Shown here in pieces: positions 16,062-18,041 of a DNA stretch of 18,041 nucleotides (position 1 is its first letter; each line of letters starts with the position of its first letter). The notes under the pieces are model-generated. The model was not told the origin of the DNA and searched no databases. It worked only from the letters and a program-made list of their open reading frames with translations. Source of the stretch: Bacteroidota bacterium (GTDB taxonomy: Bacteria > Bacteroidota > Bacteroidia > Bacteroidales > Prolixibacteraceae); assembly GCA_030706665.1 (NCBI GenBank), contig JAUZOB010000025.1, positions 1-18,041 of the forward strand, in the 5' to 3' direction. Position numbers and translations under genes: made by a program.

Positions 16062-16076
16062 CTTTCGCTCTTAGTG

Positions 16077-16094
16077 TTTCGTAAAAACACGAAA
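16077..16094. promoter_or_regulatory. Second copy of the candidate ArsR operator, upstream of the arsP-like gene
   Basis: TTTCGTAAAAACACGAAA differs from the site before arsR at two of 18 positions and keeps both outer half-sites (TTTCGT and ACGAAA). It lies 15 nt upstream of the ATG at 16061. A short inverted repeat TTGCAATGCAA (16095-16105) abuts it. The minus strand has AAAATTTG just upstream, only a partial match to the -7 consensus. Confidence 0.6.
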
Positions 16095-16126
16095 TTGCAA
16101 TGCAAATTTTTTATGCCGAATAATGT

Positions 16127-16825
16127 TTATAAATAAACCTGAATGATATAGTAAATACCAACAATCATAAATACAAATGCCATAATACGGCGAAACCACA
16201 ATTCAAAGATCTTTATTTTGTTATATAATTTCCCGACATTGCTAACTGCATAGGCCAGCAACCATGCAAAAATTATAACTGGCAAGCCTGTACCAACTGC
16301 AAAAACAGAGGGTAGATATAAACCGCTTGCGCTGGCAATCGTAATCGGAATAAGCATAACAAAATACAGTACCCCGCTGTAAGGGCAAAATGCCATGGCA
16401 AAAACCATTCCCAGAAGTAAGGTACTCCAATAACTTTTTTTACTTCGCTCTCCTATCTTATCGGTTAACGTTGAAAAGCCGGGAAATTTTAACTGAATGA
16501 CATCAAGCATAAATAGTCCGATTAAAATTAAAACCGGACCCAAGAGTTTTTCACCCCAGCCTTGGAAAAGCATAGAAACTTTCATCTGGCTTGCACCGAA
16601 AAATAATATGATTCCAAGAGCAGTATAACTAATGGCCCTCCCCAACGTGTATATCAATCCGCTGAAGAAAACACGTTTCTGATCCTCAATATCTCTACTG
16701 ATAAACCCAATAGCCGAAATATTTGTTGCCAAAGGGCAGGGGCTGATAGCAGTCATCAATCCCAATATAAATGCAGAAATAAAAGTATACTGTGAATTTT
16801 CCAGAATGCTTCTCAGAAACTCCAT
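16127..16825 (-). CDS. arsG: ArsG family transporter, CcdA/DsbD-like membrane protein
   Basis: The 232-residue membrane protein has six predicted transmembrane segments. It shows the CcdA/DsbD transmembrane-domain cysteines: C30 in AISPCPLATNISAIG and C147 in AMAFCPYSGVLYF, the pair that in CcdA passes reducing power across the membrane. Proteins of this type beside arsE and arsF are annotated as ArsG, an efflux permease for aromatic aminoarsenicals. Because both redox cysteines are present, a thiol-relay role is equally plausible. The gene lies 5 nt after arsF and is clearly co-transcribed with it. Confidence 0.85.
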   Translation of the reverse strand: MEFLRSILENSQYTFISAFILGLMTAISPCPLATNISAIGFISRDIEDQKRVFFSGLIYTLGRAISYTALGIILFFGASQMKVSMLFQGWGEKLLGPVLILIGLFMLDVIQLKFPGFSTLTDKIGERSKKSYWSTLLLGMVFAMAFCPYSGVLYFVMLIPITIASASGLYLPSVFAVGTGLPVIIFAWLLAYAVSNVGKLYNKIKIFELWFRRIMAFVFMIVGIYYIIQVYL

Positions 16826-16830
16826 CGCAA

Positions 16831-17256
16831 TTAACCTTTTAGTACCTTTTCAATAGCCTTTTTAACTTCCTCTTTTATCTTATTTGGTTCGTGAGCATAC
16901 ATAAAACCTTGGCTGGTAATATCAACCTTTTTATTTCCACATACAACCAAAAGGGATTGTCCACCAATGCCCAACTTTTTTGCAATAGCTTTTGAACTTG
17001 AATCATCAAGATTAATCCCCTTGAATACATAATCCCCTTTCTTAACTTTATCAGAATAAAGAGCCTCAAGAGCGCTTTTTGCATTGTCTTCAACCGCATG
17101 ACAGGTAGAACACCGCTGGGTGAAATGGAAGTAATATACTTCTACTTTCAATGATGCATTACTTTTTGCAACTGACTTCTTACCGGTTTGAGCATTACAT
17201 AGAAAACTACCCAAAAATAAGATCATTACCAGACTAATCGATGTGATAAATTTCAT
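16831..17256 (-). CDS. arsF: ArsF family protein, secreted thioredoxin-like with CxxC
   Basis: The 141-residue protein has a signal peptide (hydrophobic stretch 5-19, likely cleavage after CNAQ at 20-23) and a thioredoxin-like domain. The CxxC is C49-S-T-C52 in HFTQRCSTCHAVED. A third cysteine lies in LLVVCGNKKVD. The block KKGDYVFKGINLDDSSSKAIAKK aligns with the family described as a subunit of nitrophenyl-arsenical reduction (ArsF). No flavin-binding nitroreductase fold is visible, so the sequence by itself argues for a thiol redox protein outside the cytoplasm. Gaps are 12 nt from arsE and 5 nt to arsG. Confidence 0.85.
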   Translation of the reverse strand: MKFITSISLVMILFLGSFLCNAQTGKKSVAKSNASLKVEVYYFHFTQRCSTCHAVEDNAKSALEALYSDKVKKGDYVFKGINLDDSSSKAIAKKLGIGGQSLLVVCGNKKVDITSQGFMYAHEPNKIKEEVKKAIEKVLKG

Positions 17257-17268
17257 AACGAATTGATT

Positions 17269-17502
17269 TTATTTGGTTAGCACTTGTTTAATCTCATCAG
17301 CCGATGGTACACGACCTTTTATTAATACTTTCCCATCAACCACTAGTGCCGGTGTAGCCATAACACCTGATTTCATGATTTCCATGATATCTTCTACCTT
17401 GGTAATTGTAGCATCAATACCATTTTCTTCAACCACCTCACGGGTCAGTTTCTCCAGAGTTTTACACTTAGCACATCCTGAGCCTAAAATTTTTATATCC
17501 AT
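17269..17502 (-). CDS. arsE: ArsE-type small thioredoxin-like protein
   Basis: The 77-residue cytoplasmic protein is of the short redox-active-disulfide/thioredoxin-like type. The active site is GSGCAKCKTLEK (C10 and C13), right after the first beta strand, and the cis-proline region is MATPALVVDGKVLIKGR. It has no signal peptide. It is the first gene after arsR (11 nt gap) and precedes arsF and arsG, the arrangement called arsEFG. Suggested role: cytoplasmic thiol donor for the membrane step or a partner of ArsF. Similar small proteins occur beside DUF318 permeases. Confidence 0.87.
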   Translation of the reverse strand: MDIKILGSGCAKCKTLEKLTREVVEENGIDATITKVEDIMEIMKSGVMATPALVVDGKVLIKGRVPSADEIKQVLTK

Positions 17503-17513
17503 AACAAAAAGAT

Positions 17514-17861
17514 TTATAATATTTTTGAAGAGTTACAAGTTGTTGTATTTGAAAAATCAATATTCTTAAAAAACTGACCCAAAAGACGCTCCGCTTCTGC
17601 ACAGTTCTCTTTATTGATACAATATTTAATATAAGGTGCGTTAATTTCACCCTGTATCAATCCGGCATCTTTAAGTTCGCTGAGATGCTGTGAAAGCGTG
17701 GAACGGGCTATGGGAAGTTCTTCGGCCATGTCGCCACTATAACAACAGCGACTGGCATTTTTCATTAAATATTCCATAATAAAAACCCTTACCGGATGCC
17801 CTAACGCCTTGGCATATCGTGCCATCTTCTTCTGTGATTCGGTATAGTATTCTTCACTCAT
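17514..17861 (-). CDS. arsR: ArsR-family transcriptional repressor
   Basis: With the ATG at 17861 the protein has 115 residues, the usual ArsR size. It has a winged-helix DNA-binding domain with the recognition helix in LPIARSTLSQHLSELKDAGLIQG (about 49-71). A candidate arsenic-binding set is C39-C40 (ASRCCYSGDM), in the helix before the recognition helix, with C81, C87 and C109 further on. It lacks the classic ELCVCDL motif of plasmid ArsR. An upstream ATG at 17918 would add 19 residues, but the inverted repeat and -7 element lie inside that stretch, so the shorter start is preferred. As first gene of the island it probably represses itself and the arsEFG genes. Confidence 0.9.
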   Translation of the reverse strand: MSEEYYTESQKKMARYAKALGHPVRVFIMEYLMKNASRCCYSGDMAEELPIARSTLSQHLSELKDAGLIQGEINAPYIKYCINKENCAEAERLLGQFFKNIDFSNTTTCNSSKIL

Positions 17862-17878
17862 TGTATAAATATTTCGCA

Positions 17879-17896
17879 TTTCGTATAAATACGAAA
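17879..17896. promoter_or_regulatory. Candidate ArsR operator (18-bp inverted repeat)
   Basis: TTTCGTATAAATACGAAA is a perfect 8-bp inverted repeat with a 2-base centre, 17 nt upstream of the arsR start at 17861 and immediately downstream of the -7 element. An 18-bp sequence with two differences recurs before the arsP-like gene. Position and symmetry fit an ArsR-family dimer site. Confidence 0.7.
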
Positions 17897-17904
17897 CAAA
17901 GATA
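17897..17904 (-). promoter_or_regulatory. Candidate -7 element (TATCTTTG) of the arsR promoter
   Basis: The minus strand reads TATCTTTG, an exact match to the Bacteroidota -7 consensus TAnnTTTG, directly followed by the inverted repeat. A -33 TTTG is not evident. Repressor bound at the repeat would cover the transcription start. Confidence 0.6.
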
Positions 17905-18016
17905 AGAAATCTTGCCATTCATAATCAGAATTGGATTCAAAATATATTATCCTACCCTCTCATTAATATTTCGGGATCTACTATTTATATAAAAAACAAT
18001 GCTTAATTAAAAAAAG

Positions 18017-18041
18017 ATGGCAAATTTCAATCCATTGGCCA
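18017..18041 (+). CDS. Possible start of a divergent gene, cut by window end
   Basis: ATG at 18017 is preceded by an A-rich leader (AATTAAAAAAAG) like those of other genes in this organism and reads MANFNPLA to the edge. Eight residues are too few to identify it, and the reading frame could be chance. Confidence 0.3.

Noticed and set aside
1..18041. Mobile element or genomic island borders around the ars genes
   Set aside because: No transposase, integrase, terminal repeats or tRNA-adjacent direct repeats were seen, and codon use and base composition look like those of the neighbours by eye.

Overview
The window looks like a chromosomal segment from an anaerobic member of the Bacteroidales (Bacteroidota). 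The signs are a low to moderate GC content, a GH78 alpha-L-rhamnosidase, TAnnTTTG-type -7 elements, mostly A-rich leaders instead of Shine-Dalgarno sites, and signal peptides ending in SYGQ or NAQ. I cannot assign a genus. No rRNA, tRNA, CRISPR array, transposase or integrase was seen.

Layout. (1) Bases 2-2515, plus strand: 3' portion of a secreted-type alpha-L-rhamnosidase, closed by a perfect hairpin that should work in both directions. (2) Bases 2762-10057, minus strand: a six-gene, tightly packed operon (gaps of 1 to 13 nt) for a membrane complex built like group 4 [NiFe] hydrogenases and complex I: two antiporter-like subunits, a NuoH-like subunit, a HyfE-like subunit, a NuoC+NuoD fusion, and a ferredoxin+NuoB fusion. 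All four [NiFe] cysteines of the large subunit are replaced, three of the four proximal-cluster cysteines of the small subunit are replaced, and the ferredoxin domain keeps the ligands of exactly one of its two clusters. The ion-channel residues of the membrane subunits remain. It therefore belongs to the poorly understood energy-converting-hydrogenase-related (Ehr) class and cannot be a standard hydrogenase. (3) Bases 10356-12586, minus strand: a C_GCAxxG_C_C-type redox protein, a GGGtGRT family protein and a NifU/IscU-like scaffold protein. The last two form a translationally coupled pair. (4) Bases 12923-17861, minus strand: an arsenic resistance island, in transcription order arsR, arsE, arsF, arsG, an ArsP/DUF318 permease, a secreted thioredoxin, arsC and acr3. 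(5) A possible divergent gene may begin at 18017 and run out of the window.

How it works together. The ars island combines inorganic arsenic defence (ArsC reduces arsenate, Acr3 exports arsenite) with genes linked to aromatic and organic arsenicals (arsEFG, ArsP). ArsE (cytoplasmic CxxC), ArsG (CcdA-like membrane protein with two intramembrane cysteines) and ArsF (secreted CxxC) have the parts of a thiol relay across the inner membrane. An 18-bp inverted repeat sits in front of arsR and, with two changes, again in front of the arsP-like gene, suggesting ArsR control at two points.

The strongest candidates for undescribed biology are the Ehr-type complex with its patterned loss of redox sites, the GGGtGRT/scaffold pair, and the ArsE-G-F relay.
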